Assembly (NCBI GenBank): GCA_964416385.1
Contig: CAYQDW010000006.1
Location: 4,026 to 68,025, forward strand
Origin: JAUHWL01 sp964416385
Lineage (GTDB): Bacteria; Bacteroidota; Bacteroidia; Flavobacteriales; Schleiferiaceae
Length of the DNA: 64,000 nucleotides
Reading direction: 5' to 3'
Shown here: in pieces, positions 35,991 through 45,059 of the stretch
How the letters are laid out: the number at the start of each line of letters is the position of its first letter
Position numbering within the stretch: position 1 is the stretch's first letter
Notes under the pieces: model-generated
Told to the model about the DNA's origin: nothing
What the model saw: the letters and a program-made list of their open reading frames with translations, nothing else
Database searches by the model: none
Translations under genes and position numbers: made by a program

Positions 35991-36581
35991 TTACTGCGTT
36001 AAAATAACCTTGTGCTTTTCAATCAATTTCCGCAAATTGATGAGGGCATAACGCATTCTGCCCAATGCCGTGTTAATACTCACATTTGTTTGTTCTGCTA
36101 TTTCTTTGAAACTCATTTGTGCATAGTGCCGCATTTGCAAAACCTCGCGCTGCTCATCAGGCAAATAATCAATGAGCTTACGCAGGTCGCCCTCAATTTG
36201 GTCCCAGATTAGTGCTGCTTCCATAGAGGGCGATTCATCTTTGATTACATCAAAAATGTCAAACTCATTATTCTGATTTTGCGAAATGGTAGGCATACGC
36301 TTTTCTCTTCTAAAATGGTCAATGACCAAATTGTGTGAAATACGTAAAACCCAAGGCAAAAATTTGCCTTCTTCGTTGTACTGCCCTTTTTTTAATGTCT
36401 GGATGATCTTTACAAAAACATCCTGAAAAATGTCATTAGCCAAGTCTTCATCGCGTACGCGAGAAATAATATAGCTGTAAACCTTTTGTTGGTGCTTGTT
36501 AACCAAAATCTCGAGCGCTTGCTCGTCTCCAGCTACATAGCATTTAACTAACTTACTATCAGAAAAGTGCAACTTATCCAT
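35991..36581 (-). CDS. Sigma-70 family RNA polymerase sigma factor (ECF-like)
   Basis: 196 residues from the ATG at 36581 (MDKLHFSDSKLVKCYVAGDE). The frame runs to 36800 but the extra N-terminus is untranslated leader, since a full promoter lies at 36662-36694. Region 2: ANDIFQDVFVKIIQTL and FLPWVLRISHNLVIDHFRRE; region 4: LPDEQREVLQMRHYAQMSFK and a helix-turn-helix EIAEQTNVSINTALGRMRYA. No anti-sigma gene lies beside it, so control is not by a linked membrane anti-sigma. Similar sigma factors occur widely in Bacteroidota as a conserved single gene. It is divergent from uvrA. Confidence 0.92.
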   Translation of the reverse strand: MDKLHFSDSKLVKCYVAGDEQALEILVNKHQQKVYSYIISRVRDEDLANDIFQDVFVKIIQTLKKGQYNEEGKFLPWVLRISHNLVIDHFRREKRMPTISQNQNNEFDIFDVIKDESPSMEAALIWDQIEGDLRKLIDYLPDEQREVLQMRHYAQMSFKEIAEQTNVSINTALGRMRYALINLRKLIEKHKVILTQ

Positions 36582-36661
36582 ACCCTTGTGTTTTAGAAGT
36601 AAAAAAATGAATAGGGTATTTATGTTGCGATAGGCGTGTGTTTTGTTTGTTTGAACTCCGC

Positions 36662-36694
36662 CAAATATAACTGAATAATTTTCTATTAACCAAA
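36662..36694 (-). promoter_or_regulatory. Full Bacteroidota promoter of the sigma-factor gene (TTTG-N21-TATATTTG)
   Basis: On the minus strand TTTG (36694-36691), 21-nt spacer, TATATTTG (36669-36662). About 75 nt of leader precede the ATG at 36581. Both elements are exact. Confidence 0.7.
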
Positions 36695-36804
36695 TGCGCA
36701 TAAGGCCACATAAAATTTTAAGGTATTGCCAACCGTGATATTTATATAATGTGGCAAACACAACCCACATATTCGTGTTGATGGATGTGTACTTTAGCAA
36801 CCCT

Positions 36805-36812
36805 TAATTTTG
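36805..36812 (+). promoter_or_regulatory. Predicted -7 element (TAATTTTG) 4 nt before uvrA
   Basis: Exact TAnnTTTG with 4 nt to the uvrA ATG. A TTG at 36778-36780 lies 24 nt upstream, slightly longer than the normal spacer. Confidence 0.5.
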
Positions 36813-36816
36813 ATCC

Positions 36817-39615
36817 ATGTCGGCTGTAGAAGAAGTTACCCTTGCGCCCCAAAAAACCATTGCCATACAAGGTGCCCGTGTTCACAATTTAAAAAATATT
36901 AGTATTGACTTACCCAGAAGGCGCTTAATTGTAATTACAGGCGTTTCTGGTAGCGGAAAGTCTTCATTGGCATTTGATACCTTATTTGCAGAAGGGCAAC
37001 GCAGATATGTAGAATCATTAAGCTCTTATGCCCGGCAGTTTTTAGGAAAGCTTGATAAACCAAACGTAGATACCATAAAAGGTATTCCGCCTGCTGTGGC
37101 CATAGAGCAGAAAGTTGCTAGCCGTAATCCGCGGAGTACCGTTGGTACCACCACCGAAATTTATGATTACTTAAAAGTGCTATATGCGCGTATTGGGAAA
37201 ACGTTTTCGCCCGTTAGCGGCCAAGAAGTAAAGCGGCATCAGGTAAGTGACGTTTTAGCATATATCCATAGCCAGCAAGAAGGAAAAAGGTTTTTCATTG
37301 TTGCACCCGTGCCTTTGGGCACAAGAAGCAAAGAAGAAACTTTAAATCTTTTGCAGCAACAGGGGTTTTCTAGAATTCTGCACGGCAATACGGTTTATGA
37401 AATTGAAGAACTCAAAACGCTGCCTCAAAATCAAGACGCAAACATAAACTTGGTCATAGACCGTGCGGTAGTACGCATAAATGATGAAGATAATGACAGC
37501 CGCTTGGCCGATTCTATACAAACGGCTTTTTTTGAAGGTCATGGCACCTGCAATATTGTTTGGGCAGATACGTACGCACAAAATTCCTTTTCTAACCGCT
37601 TTGAAGCCGATGATATAACTTTTGACGAACCCAATATTCACTTTTTTAGTTTCAATAATCCTTATGGTGCTTGCCCCCGTTGCGAAGGCTTTGGTAGCGT
37701 TATAGGCATTGATGAAGATTTGGTAATTCCTGACCAAACCTTAAGCGTTTATGATGATTGTGTTGTTGCTTGGAAAGGTGATAAAATGCGCGAATGGCGC
37801 GACCAATTGGTTGCTCATGCACACAAATGTTCGTTTCCCATTCACAGGCCTTACTTTGAATTATCAGAAGAACAACGTGAAGTACTCTGGCATGGCAACC
37901 AATATTTTGAGGGCATTAATGACTTTTTTAAATACGTAGAATCTAAAGCATATAAAATACAGTATCGCGTTTTGCTTTCGCGGTACCGCGGAAAAACAGT
38001 GTGCCCAGAATGTAAAGGTCGCAGGCTACGTAAAGAAACCTCTTATGTACGCGTTGGCGGTAAGAGCATTTCTGAACTGGTAGATTTGCCTATTGATGAG
38101 CTTGCTTTGTTTTTTAAGGCACTAGAACTTTCACCTTTTGATGAAAAAGTTGCCAAGCGCTTGCTGGTAGAAATTACCAATAGACTGGCATATTTAATGG
38201 ATGTGGGCTTGTCTTATCTCACGCTAAATCGGGTTAGTAATACACTTTCTGGCGGAGAAAGCCAACGTATCAACTTAGCGACATCTCTGGGCAGCTCTCT
38301 GGTTGGATCACTCTATATTTTAGATGAGCCAAGTATTGGCTTGCACCCAAAAGATACTGAAAACTTAATTCGGGTGGTTAAAGAACTACGCGACATAGGT
38401 AATACTGTGATCGTAGTAGAGCATGATGAAGAATTCATGAAAGCAGCAGACTTTATTGTTGATATAGGGCCTGGTGCTGGTAGTAATGGTGGTGAAGTTA
38501 TTGCGAGCGGCACTTACGCAGAAGTTTGCGCAAATGCAGCCAGTTTAACAGGGCGTTATTTAACAGGAAAAGAGAAAATAGCACTACCTGATACTTTGCG
38601 TAAACCACAAAAATTTGTGCATGTAAAAGGCATTAGAGAGCACAACCTTAAAAATGTAGATGTTCGCTTTCCGCTGCATTGCTTTACTGTAGTTACTGGC
38701 GTTAGCGGTAGCGGAAAAAGCACCTTAATTACGGATATTCTATATCCAGCAATAAGAAAAAAACTGAGTGGCGTTGGTGATAGACCAGGGCGTTTTAGCG
38801 GCCTTGAAGGCGATTACCATCTTATAGAACATGTAGAATTTGTAGATCAAAACCCCATAGGAAAATCATCGCGAAGTAACCCTGTTACGTACTTAAAAGC
38901 CTATGATGAAATCCGAAATCTATATGCCAATCAAAAGCTGAGTAAAATACGCGGGTATAAGCCAAAACACTTCTCTTTTAACACGGATGGCGGCCGGTGC
39001 GATACCTGTAAGGGCGAAGGCGAAGTGGTTATTGAAATGCAATTTATGGCTGATGTGCATCTACTTTGCGAGCAATGCAATGGCCACAGATTTAAAGATG
39101 AAATTTTAGAGGTTGAAGTAGCTGGCAAAAACATCTTCAATATTTTAGAATTAACGGTTGATGATGCCATTGATTTTTTCAAAAAGACTGGCCATCCTAA
39201 AATCATCGCCAAACTACAACCCCTACAAGATGTTGGCTTGGGCTATGTACAGCTGGGGCAAAGCAGCAGCACCCTAAGTGGTGGTGAGGCACAACGTGTT
39301 AAACTGGCCTCATTCTTAGCACAAGGCGGTAAACAACAACATACCCTCTTCATTTTTGATGAACCTACTACGGGTCTCCACTTTGACGATATCAAAAAGC
39401 TATTGGCATCTTTTAACGCCCTGCTTAAAAACGGGCATAGCATCATTGTTATTGAGCATAACCTTGATGTTATTAAGTGTGCCGATTGGATTATTGACTT
39501 GGGCCCAGGTGGTGGAAAGCATGGCGGCCATGTCTTGTTTCAAGGTACACCACTTGAATTAATGCAATGCAAAGCGTCTGTAACTGCGGCTTATATAACC
39601 GACAAGCTACATTAA
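36817..39615 (+). CDS. uvrA: Excinuclease ABC subunit A
   Basis: 932 residues, normal UvrA length. Two ABC ATPase modules: Walker A GVSGSGKSSLAFDTLFAEGQ and GVSGSGKSTLITDILYPAI; signatures LSGGESQRINLATSLGSSL and LSGGEAQRVKLASFL. Zinc modules: CPRCEGFG, CPECKGRRL, and the DNA-binding CDTCKGEGEV with CEQCNGHRF. It finds bulky DNA lesions in nucleotide excision repair with UvrB. It is transcribed alone, divergently from the sigma factor, with a promoter element close to its start codon. Confidence 0.97.
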   Translation: MSAVEEVTLAPQKTIAIQGARVHNLKNISIDLPRRRLIVITGVSGSGKSSLAFDTLFAEGQRRYVESLSSYARQFLGKLDKPNVDTIKGIPPAVAIEQKVASRNPRSTVGTTTEIYDYLKVLYARIGKTFSPVSGQEVKRHQVSDVLAYIHSQQEGKRFFIVAPVPLGTRSKEETLNLLQQQGFSRILHGNTVYEIEELKTLPQNQDANINLVIDRAVVRINDEDNDSRLADSIQTAFFEGHGTCNIVWADTYAQNSFSNRFEADDITFDEPNIHFFSFNNPYGACPRCEGFGSVIGIDEDLVIPDQTLSVYDDCVVAWKGDKMREWRDQLVAHAHKCSFPIHRPYFELSEEQREVLWHGNQYFEGINDFFKYVESKAYKIQYRVLLSRYRGKTVCPECKGRRLRKETSYVRVGGKSISELVDLPIDELALFFKALELSPFDEKVAKRLLVEITNRLAYLMDVGLSYLTLNRVSNTLSGGESQRINLATSLGSSLVGSLYILDEPSIGLHPKDTENLIRVVKELRDIGNTVIVVEHDEEFMKAADFIVDIGPGAGSNGGEVIASGTYAEVCANAASLTGRYLTGKEKIALPDTLRKPQKFVHVKGIREHNLKNVDVRFPLHCFTVVTGVSGSGKSTLITDILYPAIRKKLSGVGDRPGRFSGLEGDYHLIEHVEFVDQNPIGKSSRSNPVTYLKAYDEIRNLYANQKLSKIRGYKPKHFSFNTDGGRCDTCKGEGEVVIEMQFMADVHLLCEQCNGHRFKDEILEVEVAGKNIFNILELTVDDAIDFFKKTGHPKIIAKLQPLQDVGLGYVQLGQSSSTLSGGEAQRVKLASFLAQGGKQQHTLFIFDEPTTGLHFDDIKKLLASFNALLKNGHSIIVIEHNLDVIKCADWIIDLGPGGGKHGGHVLFQGTPLELMQCKASVTAAYITDKLH

Positions 39616-39673
39616 AAAGTTAAAGATTAATGTCCAAAAAAACGTTGTTGGCTTACAGCGTTTACAAAACATT

Positions 39674-40195
39674 TTAATCTTGATGCGATGTATGCACATG
39701 CTCGCCTTCGTGCGCTTGTCTTTGCAGATTACTTTTAGCGTACCTCTTCGCTACGCGATCTAAATCAAGGGCTAGCATTTCACGCTGTTGCGCTGTTAGT
39801 TTTGCGCTTTTATGCAATGCAACATATCCTTTAAGAGGCATCCAACCTTCACGTAATGCTTCGCTACACTCTTCTAGCTTGTGTGCTTTTTTGGGAGCAG
39901 AATAACTGGCCCATGCACTAAAGTTGAGCTCTTCTTTGCCCTCTTCTATATGATCATTAACTATAAAGCTTATGGGTGCGATATAGCTATACCAGGGATA
40001 ATCCGTGGTGTTACTGTGACAGTCATAGCAGGCGGCTTTGAGTAATTTTAAGGCCTCTGGATTTAGATTTTCTTGAGCTGCAAAATCATTTTCTGCAAGT
40101 TGTACCAATGGTTGGCGGTTAACAGGAATAAACTGCATGCCCACAAAAACTAATGCTAAAAGCATAAAAACGATACGGAGGGTTTTTCTTTTCAT
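39674..40195 (-). CDS. Exported haem-binding domain protein (single CxxCH)
   Basis: 173 residues with a signal anchor (MKRKTLRIVFMLLALVFVGM). KLLKAACYDCHSNTTDYPWY has one CxxCH c-type haem site, followed by YIAPISFIVNDHIEEGKEEL and FSAWASY, the pattern of the haem-binding domain family found in Bacteroidota. It may bind haem in the periplasm as a redox or sensing protein; the distal ligand cannot be assigned. The C-terminus is rich in histidine and acidic residues (HEGEHVHTSHQD). A near-match promoter, TTTG-N23-TACCTTTA, precedes it. Confidence 0.8.
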   Translation of the reverse strand: MKRKTLRIVFMLLALVFVGMQFIPVNRQPLVQLAENDFAAQENLNPEALKLLKAACYDCHSNTTDYPWYSYIAPISFIVNDHIEEGKEELNFSAWASYSAPKKAHKLEECSEALREGWMPLKGYVALHKSAKLTAQQREMLALDLDRVAKRYAKSNLQRQAHEGEHVHTSHQD

Positions 40196-40283
40196 AGACT
40201 AAAGGTAATTTGAATTGCATTGATCAGTTGCAAAAAAATGTTAATGCTATGACCACTTAATTAGCGTGTTAAAACCAAAAAGA

Positions 40284-40388
40284 TTGAATTACAACTTGAT
40301 AAATTCTAATTTAGAAAGGATTTTCACTCTATCTATTATAATTTTATTCACCTTTGTATTCTACCTAACAGGTAGCTTAGGTTTTTTG
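40284..40388 (+). ncRNA. Candidate small RNA or attenuator with bistable hairpin
   Basis: No convincing gene on the plus strand here, yet a promoter-like TTG (40284-40286) with a 20-nt spacer to TAATTTAG (40307-40314, one mismatch) is followed by overlapping alternative hairpins: CTACCT-AAC-AGGTAG (40361-40375), or ACCTAA/TTAGGT (40363-40368 with 40377-40382) plus six T. The second is terminator-like and cannot form together with the first. A 65-residue frame from 40266 is not convincing. Transcript existence is inferred only. Confidence 0.25.
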
Positions 40389-40398
40389 GTTTGGTGTG

Positions 40399-40430
40399 AG
40401 GCCCCGGATTTTTCGGGGCTTTCTCTTTTT
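40399..40430 (+). terminator. Rho-independent terminator with no obvious upstream plus-strand gene
   Basis: GCCCCG (40401-40406) pairs with CGGGGC (40414-40419), extended by an A-T and a G-T pair, then CTCTTTTT. The T-run is on the plus strand, while both flanking genes are minus-strand. Confidence 0.6.
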
Positions 40431-41208
40431 AAATACGCTGACGAACAGCTTCACCAACCATGATTGCAACTGCCACAGAAACATTAAAAGAATCAACAAT
40501 GCCCTGCATGGGTACACGGCAATTAATATTGGCATGCGCTACCCATTCATCTGATAGTCCTTTGTCCTCTGCGCCAAAAACTAAGGCACTTGGCCCTTTA
40601 AAATTCACGCTAGTATATGGCTGAGATGCCGGCAAATATGCCGCAGCAATCTGTATATGATGTTTTTCTAAAAAGTCAATGGCTTCTATTGTGGAGGTAA
40701 TAAAGATTGGTGTATCAAAAAATCCGCCTAAACTATTGCGAATAACATTGGGGTTATATAGATCTACTTTTGGGTCGCAAATAAAAATGGCAGAGACCCC
40801 CAAGCCATTACATGTGCGTAAAATTGCGCCAAGGTTACCCGGTTTTTCTACGTGCTCAATAACTACAAAAAGTGGATTATTTGGCACATCGTAATTTTTT
40901 AGCAGATGCTGTTTGGTTTTACAAACGGCCAAAACACCCGCATGACCTTCACGATAGGCTATTTTATTAAACACGGAAGCGCTACATGATATGCGCTGTG
41001 CGGGTGATGCAAGCATTTTTTGTGGTAGGCCATCCCAAGAAACTGCCCAAATTTCATCAGCTTGATAGCCGCATGCCAAGGCACGTTCTACCTCGCGAAC
41101 ACCTTCTACAACAAATAACGCATGGTCTTTACGCATTTTACTTTTTTGCTGCAAGGCAAGCAAACGCTTAACACGCGGATTTTGCACACTTGTAATTTCT
41201 AGCATCAT
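40429..41208 (-). CDS. SpoU/TrmH-family RNA 2'-O-methyltransferase
   Basis: 259 residues. An N-terminal substrate-binding domain (ITSVQNPRVKRLLALQQKSK, ALFVVEGVREVERAL) precedes the SPOUT knot with motif 1 VIEHVEKPGNLGAILRTCNG, motif 2 SALVFGAEDKGLSDEWV and motif 3 VDSFNVSVAVAIMVGEAVRQ. These are the SpoU motifs that bind SAM in a trefoil knot. The likely substrate is rRNA or tRNA ribose, but the target base is not known. The ATG overlaps the trmD stop by 4 nt, so the two RNA methyltransferases are coupled. Confidence 0.9.
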   Translation of the reverse strand: MMLEITSVQNPRVKRLLALQQKSKMRKDHALFVVEGVREVERALACGYQADEIWAVSWDGLPQKMLASPAQRISCSASVFNKIAYREGHAGVLAVCKTKQHLLKNYDVPNNPLFVVIEHVEKPGNLGAILRTCNGLGVSAIFICDPKVDLYNPNVIRNSLGGFFDTPIFITSTIEAIDFLEKHHIQIAAAYLPASQPYTSVNFKGPSALVFGAEDKGLSDEWVAHANINCRVPMQGIVDSFNVSVAVAIMVGEAVRQRI

Positions 41209-41879
41209 GCCAACAAATCGGGTCTGCGTTCTTGAGTTCTTGTAATAGATTGTTCATGACGCCAATCATCTATGGCGGGTGTATTGCCACTTGTGAGAAT
41301 CTCAGGCACTTTCCATCCCCGATAATCGGCTGGCCGTGTATATACAGGCGGTGCAAGTAAGTTATCTTGAAAACTATCTGTAAGCGCAGAGGTCTCATCA
41401 TTAAGAACACCTGGTAATAGCCTAATCACAGCGTCACTAATCACAGCTGCAGCCAATTCGCCACCACTCAAAACATAATCGCCAATAGAATATTCCGCAG
41501 TTATAAAATGATCGCGCACGCGCTGGTCAACACCTTTGTAATGCCCACAGAGCATAATCAGATTCTTTTTTAGCGAAAGTTTATTGGCATCTCCTTGTGC
41601 AAAGCGCTTGCCGTCTGGGGTGGTATAAATAACCTCGTCATAATTTCTTTGTGCCTGTAAATCTTCTATACAATTGGCTATGGGCTCAACCATTAATACC
41701 ATACCGGCACCGCCACCATATTGATAATCATCTACCTGCTTTTGTTTGTTTATGCCATAATCGCGTAGGTTATGCAAATGCACTTCTACCAAATTTTTAT
41801 CAATAGCACGTTTTAAAATTGACGCATTAAAAGGGCTTTCCAGTAACTCTGGTAGTACGGTGATGATATCTATGCGCAT
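41205..41879 (-). CDS. trmD: tRNA (guanine-N1)-methyltransferase
   Basis: 224 residues. MRIDIITVLPELLESPFNAS is the classic start; YQYGGGAGMVLMVEPI, GHYKGVDQRVRDH and YSIGDYVLSGGELAA are the TrmD SAM/tRNA-binding motifs. It methylates G37 of tRNAs to prevent frameshifting. rplS and rimM, the usual partners, are absent; instead a 2OG oxygenase lies 4 nt upstream and a SpoU enzyme overlaps downstream. Confidence 0.96.
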   Translation of the reverse strand: MRIDIITVLPELLESPFNASILKRAIDKNLVEVHLHNLRDYGINKQKQVDDYQYGGGAGMVLMVEPIANCIEDLQAQRNYDEVIYTTPDGKRFAQGDANKLSLKKNLIMLCGHYKGVDQRVRDHFITAEYSIGDYVLSGGELAAAVISDAVIRLLPGVLNDETSALTDSFQDNLLAPPVYTRPADYRGWKVPEILTSGNTPAIDDWRHEQSITRTQERRPDLLA

Positions 41880-41883
41880 AAAA

Positions 41884-42837
41884 TTACTTCTTCAAGCCAA
41901 TTTCTGCGAGGCGCTCATCCAAATAAACACCTGCCGTAATATCATTGTATTTTTTGGGCTGATCTGCCGTTATACAGCTATCTAAACAAGACAAATCCAT
42001 ATCGCTTACAGGGTGTAAGAAAAACGGAATAGAAAAACGCGGCTCATGCCACTTTTCTTTTGGCGGATTTACCACGCGATGTGTTGTACTGCGGAGTTTA
42101 TTATTGGTTAATCGCTGAAGCATATCACCTACATTAACCACAATATGTTCTTTTAACGCGGTTACAGAAACCCACTCATTGGCCCGGTTAAGCACCTGTA
42201 GGCCATCTGCCGAAGCACCCATCAAGAGCGTTATTAAGTTAATATCCTCGTGGGCAGCACTGCGCACGGCATCACCAGGATCATGTGTTAGTGGTGGATA
42301 ATGAATGGCTCTTAAAATTGAATTACCCTGACTCACCTTGTCATCAAAATAATGCTCATCCAAGTTTAAAAATAGCGCAATGGCTTGTAAGATCTGTTTA
42401 CCAGTTTCTTCCAATTGTTTAAAAACGCTCATGGCAATTGGGTTAAACATAGGTAACTCTGCTACCGAAACATTTTTTGGGTAATCTTCTGTTGGTGTTG
42501 CTATGCCCTTATTACTTTGACCGAATTGCCAAAATTCTTTTAAATCTCCTGCATTATGATCTTTAGCATGCTCTCTACCAAAGCTTGTATAACCCCGTTG
42601 ACCGGCCAAACCCTGAATTTCATATTTCATTTTTACGGCATCTGGTAGCGCAAAAAATTGCTGTACCTGCTGGTAGAGTTCTCCTTGTAAATCATCACTT
42701 AAACCGTGATTTTTTATGGCCACAAAACCTATTTCTTCATAAGCTTTGCCCAGTGCGCGCACAAAATTGCCTTTGCGAACAGAATCTCCAGAAACAAAAT
42801 CTGAGAGATCTAATTGAGGAATTGAAAGTTGTGACAT
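41884..42837 (-). CDS. 2-oxoglutarate/Fe(II)-dependent oxygenase (isopenicillin N synthase-like)
   Basis: 317 residues. An N-terminal DIOX_N-like part (IPQLDLSDFVSGD, GFVAIKNHGLSDD) leads to the double-stranded beta-helix core with iron ligands H and D in RSAAHEDINLITLL and the distal H in LRSTTHRVVNPPKEKWHEPR, and the RFSIPFF 2-oxoglutarate-binding region. Substrate unknown. It heads the operon with trmD (4-nt gap) but the functional link is not evident. A full promoter lies upstream (TTTG-N18-TAACTTTG). Confidence 0.87.
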   Translation of the reverse strand: MSQLSIPQLDLSDFVSGDSVRKGNFVRALGKAYEEIGFVAIKNHGLSDDLQGELYQQVQQFFALPDAVKMKYEIQGLAGQRGYTSFGREHAKDHNAGDLKEFWQFGQSNKGIATPTEDYPKNVSVAELPMFNPIAMSVFKQLEETGKQILQAIALFLNLDEHYFDDKVSQGNSILRAIHYPPLTHDPGDAVRSAAHEDINLITLLMGASADGLQVLNRANEWVSVTALKEHIVVNVGDMLQRLTNNKLRSTTHRVVNPPKEKWHEPRFSIPFFLHPVSDMDLSCLDSCITADQPKKYNDITAGVYLDERLAEIGLKK

Positions 42838-42868
42838 GCCGTATTTTATTTATCGTATTAGCATCGAC

Positions 42869-42898
42869 CAAAGTTAAGCGAATATGCCATGTAACAAA
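42869..42898 (-). promoter_or_regulatory. Full promoter of the 2OG oxygenase-trmD operon (TTTG-N18-TAACTTTG)
   Basis: Minus-strand TTTG (42898-42895), 18-nt spacer, TAACTTTG (42876-42869). About 31 nt precede the ATG at 42837. Confidence 0.6.
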
Positions 42899-42962
42899 GG
42901 TTTAAATCGCTTTTACAGGTGGCGTAGTTGGTTACCTTTACGCGCTATTTACCGTAAATGCC

Positions 42963-44954
42963 ATGAACACTTCTGCATTAGATTTTTCGCCCCAAAGCAC
43001 CTCTAAAGAACAACTGGTTGCGCTTTATCTGAATATCTTAAAACCACGCCTCATTGAAGATAAGATGCTTATTCTACTCAGGCAGGGTAAAATTTCAAAA
43101 TGGTTTTCTGGATATGGCCAAGAAGCTACCAGTGTTGGAACTGCGCTAGCCATGCAGCCAGAAGAATATATCCTAACCATGCATCGCAATTTGGGTGTAT
43201 TCACCTCAAGAAATGTTCCTCTAGACAGGCTTTTTAGCCAATTTCAAGGCAAGATGGCTGGCTTTACCAAAGGTAGAGACAGGAGCTTTCACTTTGGGAG
43301 CCCAGAGCATAAAATTGTGGGTATGATAAGCCACCTCGGGCAACAATTAGGCGTGGCAGATGGTATTGCGCTGGCTAACAAATTAATGCAAAATAAAAAG
43401 GCAACGCTGGTTTACAGTGGTGATGGTGGCGCTAGCGAAGGTGATTTTCATGAAGCATTGAATGTGGCAGCAGTTTGGCAATTGCCTGTTTTATTTGTGA
43501 TTGAAAACAATTATTGGGGACTATCTACACCGCGAGAGGAGCAGTTCATATTTGAAAGCTTTACGCAAAAAGGACCCGCCTACGGCATAGAAGCACATAG
43601 TGTTGACGGCAATAATATTATTGAAGTTTTTGAAAAGGCATCTGCACTGGCACAGAGCATCAGAGAAAATCCACGGCCAATCTTGTTAGAATGTATGACG
43701 TTTCGCATTCGCGGACATGAAGAAGCTTCTGGAACTAAGTATTACCCTGATGGGCTTATTGAAAAGTGGACTGAAAAAGACCCTGTTCAGAATTTTGAAA
43801 ATTGGATGCTCGCCAATAATTTAATTACCGTAGATGAGATTGAAACTCATAAATCGGCCATTAAAAAAGAGATCAATGCAGCAATTGCATTTGCTGATGA
43901 ACAGCCCGTTATACAATCTGATACATCAACAGAAATAGCGGATCTTTATAAACCTCACACTTTTGTTGCACAGCAACCTAGTGCCAAATCCACCAAAAAA
44001 CGTCTATTAGACGCTGTGAGCGATGCTATGCGACAAAGCATGGAGCGGTTTCCTAATTTGGTAATTATGGGGCAAGACATTGCAGATTACGGTGGTGTTT
44101 TTAAAGCTACCGAAGGTTTTGTTGCGCAATTTGGAAAAGAAAGGGTACGCAATACTCCGTTGTGCGAGTCTGCAATTCTCGGTGCCGGTTTAGGACTAAG
44201 CATAAATGGTTACAAGGCCATAGTAGAAATGCAATTCGCTGATTTTGTAACTGAAGGCTTTACACAAATCGTAAATAATCTTGCAAAAATTCACTATCGC
44301 TGGGGCCAAAATGCTGATGTAGTGGTAAGGATGCCCACAGGTGCAGGCGTAAATGCAGGTCCGTTTCACAGCCAAAGTAATGAGGCGTGGTTTACCCATA
44401 CACCTGGCCTAAAAGTTGTTTATCCTGCCTTTCCGTATGACGCAAAAGGTTTGTTAAACACAGCTATTGAAGATCCAAACCCGGTTATATTTTTTGAACA
44501 TAAAGCACTCTACAGAAGTGTTAGTGAAGATGTTCCTGATGATTATTACACGCTGCCTTTAGGACAAGCAAAAGTGCTACGACAAGGAAATAATCTCACC
44601 GTTATTACTTACGGCCAAGGCGTGCACTGGGCGATGCAATACCTGGATGAAAATCCAAATATTTCTGCAGATTTGGTGGATTTACGCACGTTACAACCAC
44701 TAGATAAAGACACCATTTTCGCCTCAGTTAAAAAGACAGGCCGGGCATTGGTGCTCACCGAAGATTGTTTATTTGGTAGCATTGCCAGTGATTTATCAGC
44801 CTTAATCACAGAAAATTGTTTTTCAGATTTAGATGCGCCAGTAATTCGGGTTGGCAGTCTTGATACACCTGTGCCTTTTGCAGCTACTCTAGAAGAAAGT
44901 TTTTTGCCCGTACAACGGTTTTCAGAAGCGGTGAAGAAAATAATGGAATACTAA
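42963..44954 (+). CDS. 2-oxoacid dehydrogenase E1, alpha and beta subunits fused
   Basis: 663 residues. The N-terminal half (about 1-320) is the E1 alpha subunit with the thiamine diphosphate motif GDGGASEGDFHEALNVAAVW ending in ENNYWGLS and the phosphorylation-loop-type region RIRGHEEASGTKYY. The C-terminal half (about 340-663) is E1 beta: MGQDIADYGGVFKATEGF, ESAILGAGLGLSINGYKAIV, QNADVVVRMPTGAG, FFEHKALYRSV. It decarboxylates branched-chain 2-oxoacids and passes the acyl group to E2. Such fusions are common in Bacteroidota; E2 and E3 are not in the window. A near-match -7 element (TACCTTTA) lies upstream. Confidence 0.93.
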   Translation: MNTSALDFSPQSTSKEQLVALYLNILKPRLIEDKMLILLRQGKISKWFSGYGQEATSVGTALAMQPEEYILTMHRNLGVFTSRNVPLDRLFSQFQGKMAGFTKGRDRSFHFGSPEHKIVGMISHLGQQLGVADGIALANKLMQNKKATLVYSGDGGASEGDFHEALNVAAVWQLPVLFVIENNYWGLSTPREEQFIFESFTQKGPAYGIEAHSVDGNNIIEVFEKASALAQSIRENPRPILLECMTFRIRGHEEASGTKYYPDGLIEKWTEKDPVQNFENWMLANNLITVDEIETHKSAIKKEINAAIAFADEQPVIQSDTSTEIADLYKPHTFVAQQPSAKSTKKRLLDAVSDAMRQSMERFPNLVIMGQDIADYGGVFKATEGFVAQFGKERVRNTPLCESAILGAGLGLSINGYKAIVEMQFADFVTEGFTQIVNNLAKIHYRWGQNADVVVRMPTGAGVNAGPFHSQSNEAWFTHTPGLKVVYPAFPYDAKGLLNTAIEDPNPVIFFEHKALYRSVSEDVPDDYYTLPLGQAKVLRQGNNLTVITYGQGVHWAMQYLDENPNISADLVDLRTLQPLDKDTIFASVKKTGRALVLTEDCLFGSIASDLSALITENCFSDLDAPVIRVGSLDTPVPFAATLEESFLPVQRFSEAVKKIMEY

Positions 44955-45059
44955 AATTGCCCCGCGATATTTTTAGGTAATTCGGTAATCACAGAGCTGT
45001 ATATTTTTTTGGGTGATTTTGGTTTGCTAGATAGCAACAATCAACCCAAGGCAGCATTG

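Noticed and set aside
36582..36800. 73-residue N-terminal extension of the sigma factor
   Set aside because: A complete TTTG-N21-TATATTTG promoter lies within it, and sigma region 2 starts right after the inner ATG at 36581.
40266..40463. 65-codon plus-strand frame in the gap before the SpoU methyltransferase
   Set aside because: It runs through two hairpins and into the antisense of the next gene; no recognisable protein, weak start context. The region is better described as structured non-coding DNA.
42963..44954. Fused E1 alpha/beta as a novel architecture
   Set aside because: This fusion is common in Bacteroidota and is not new.
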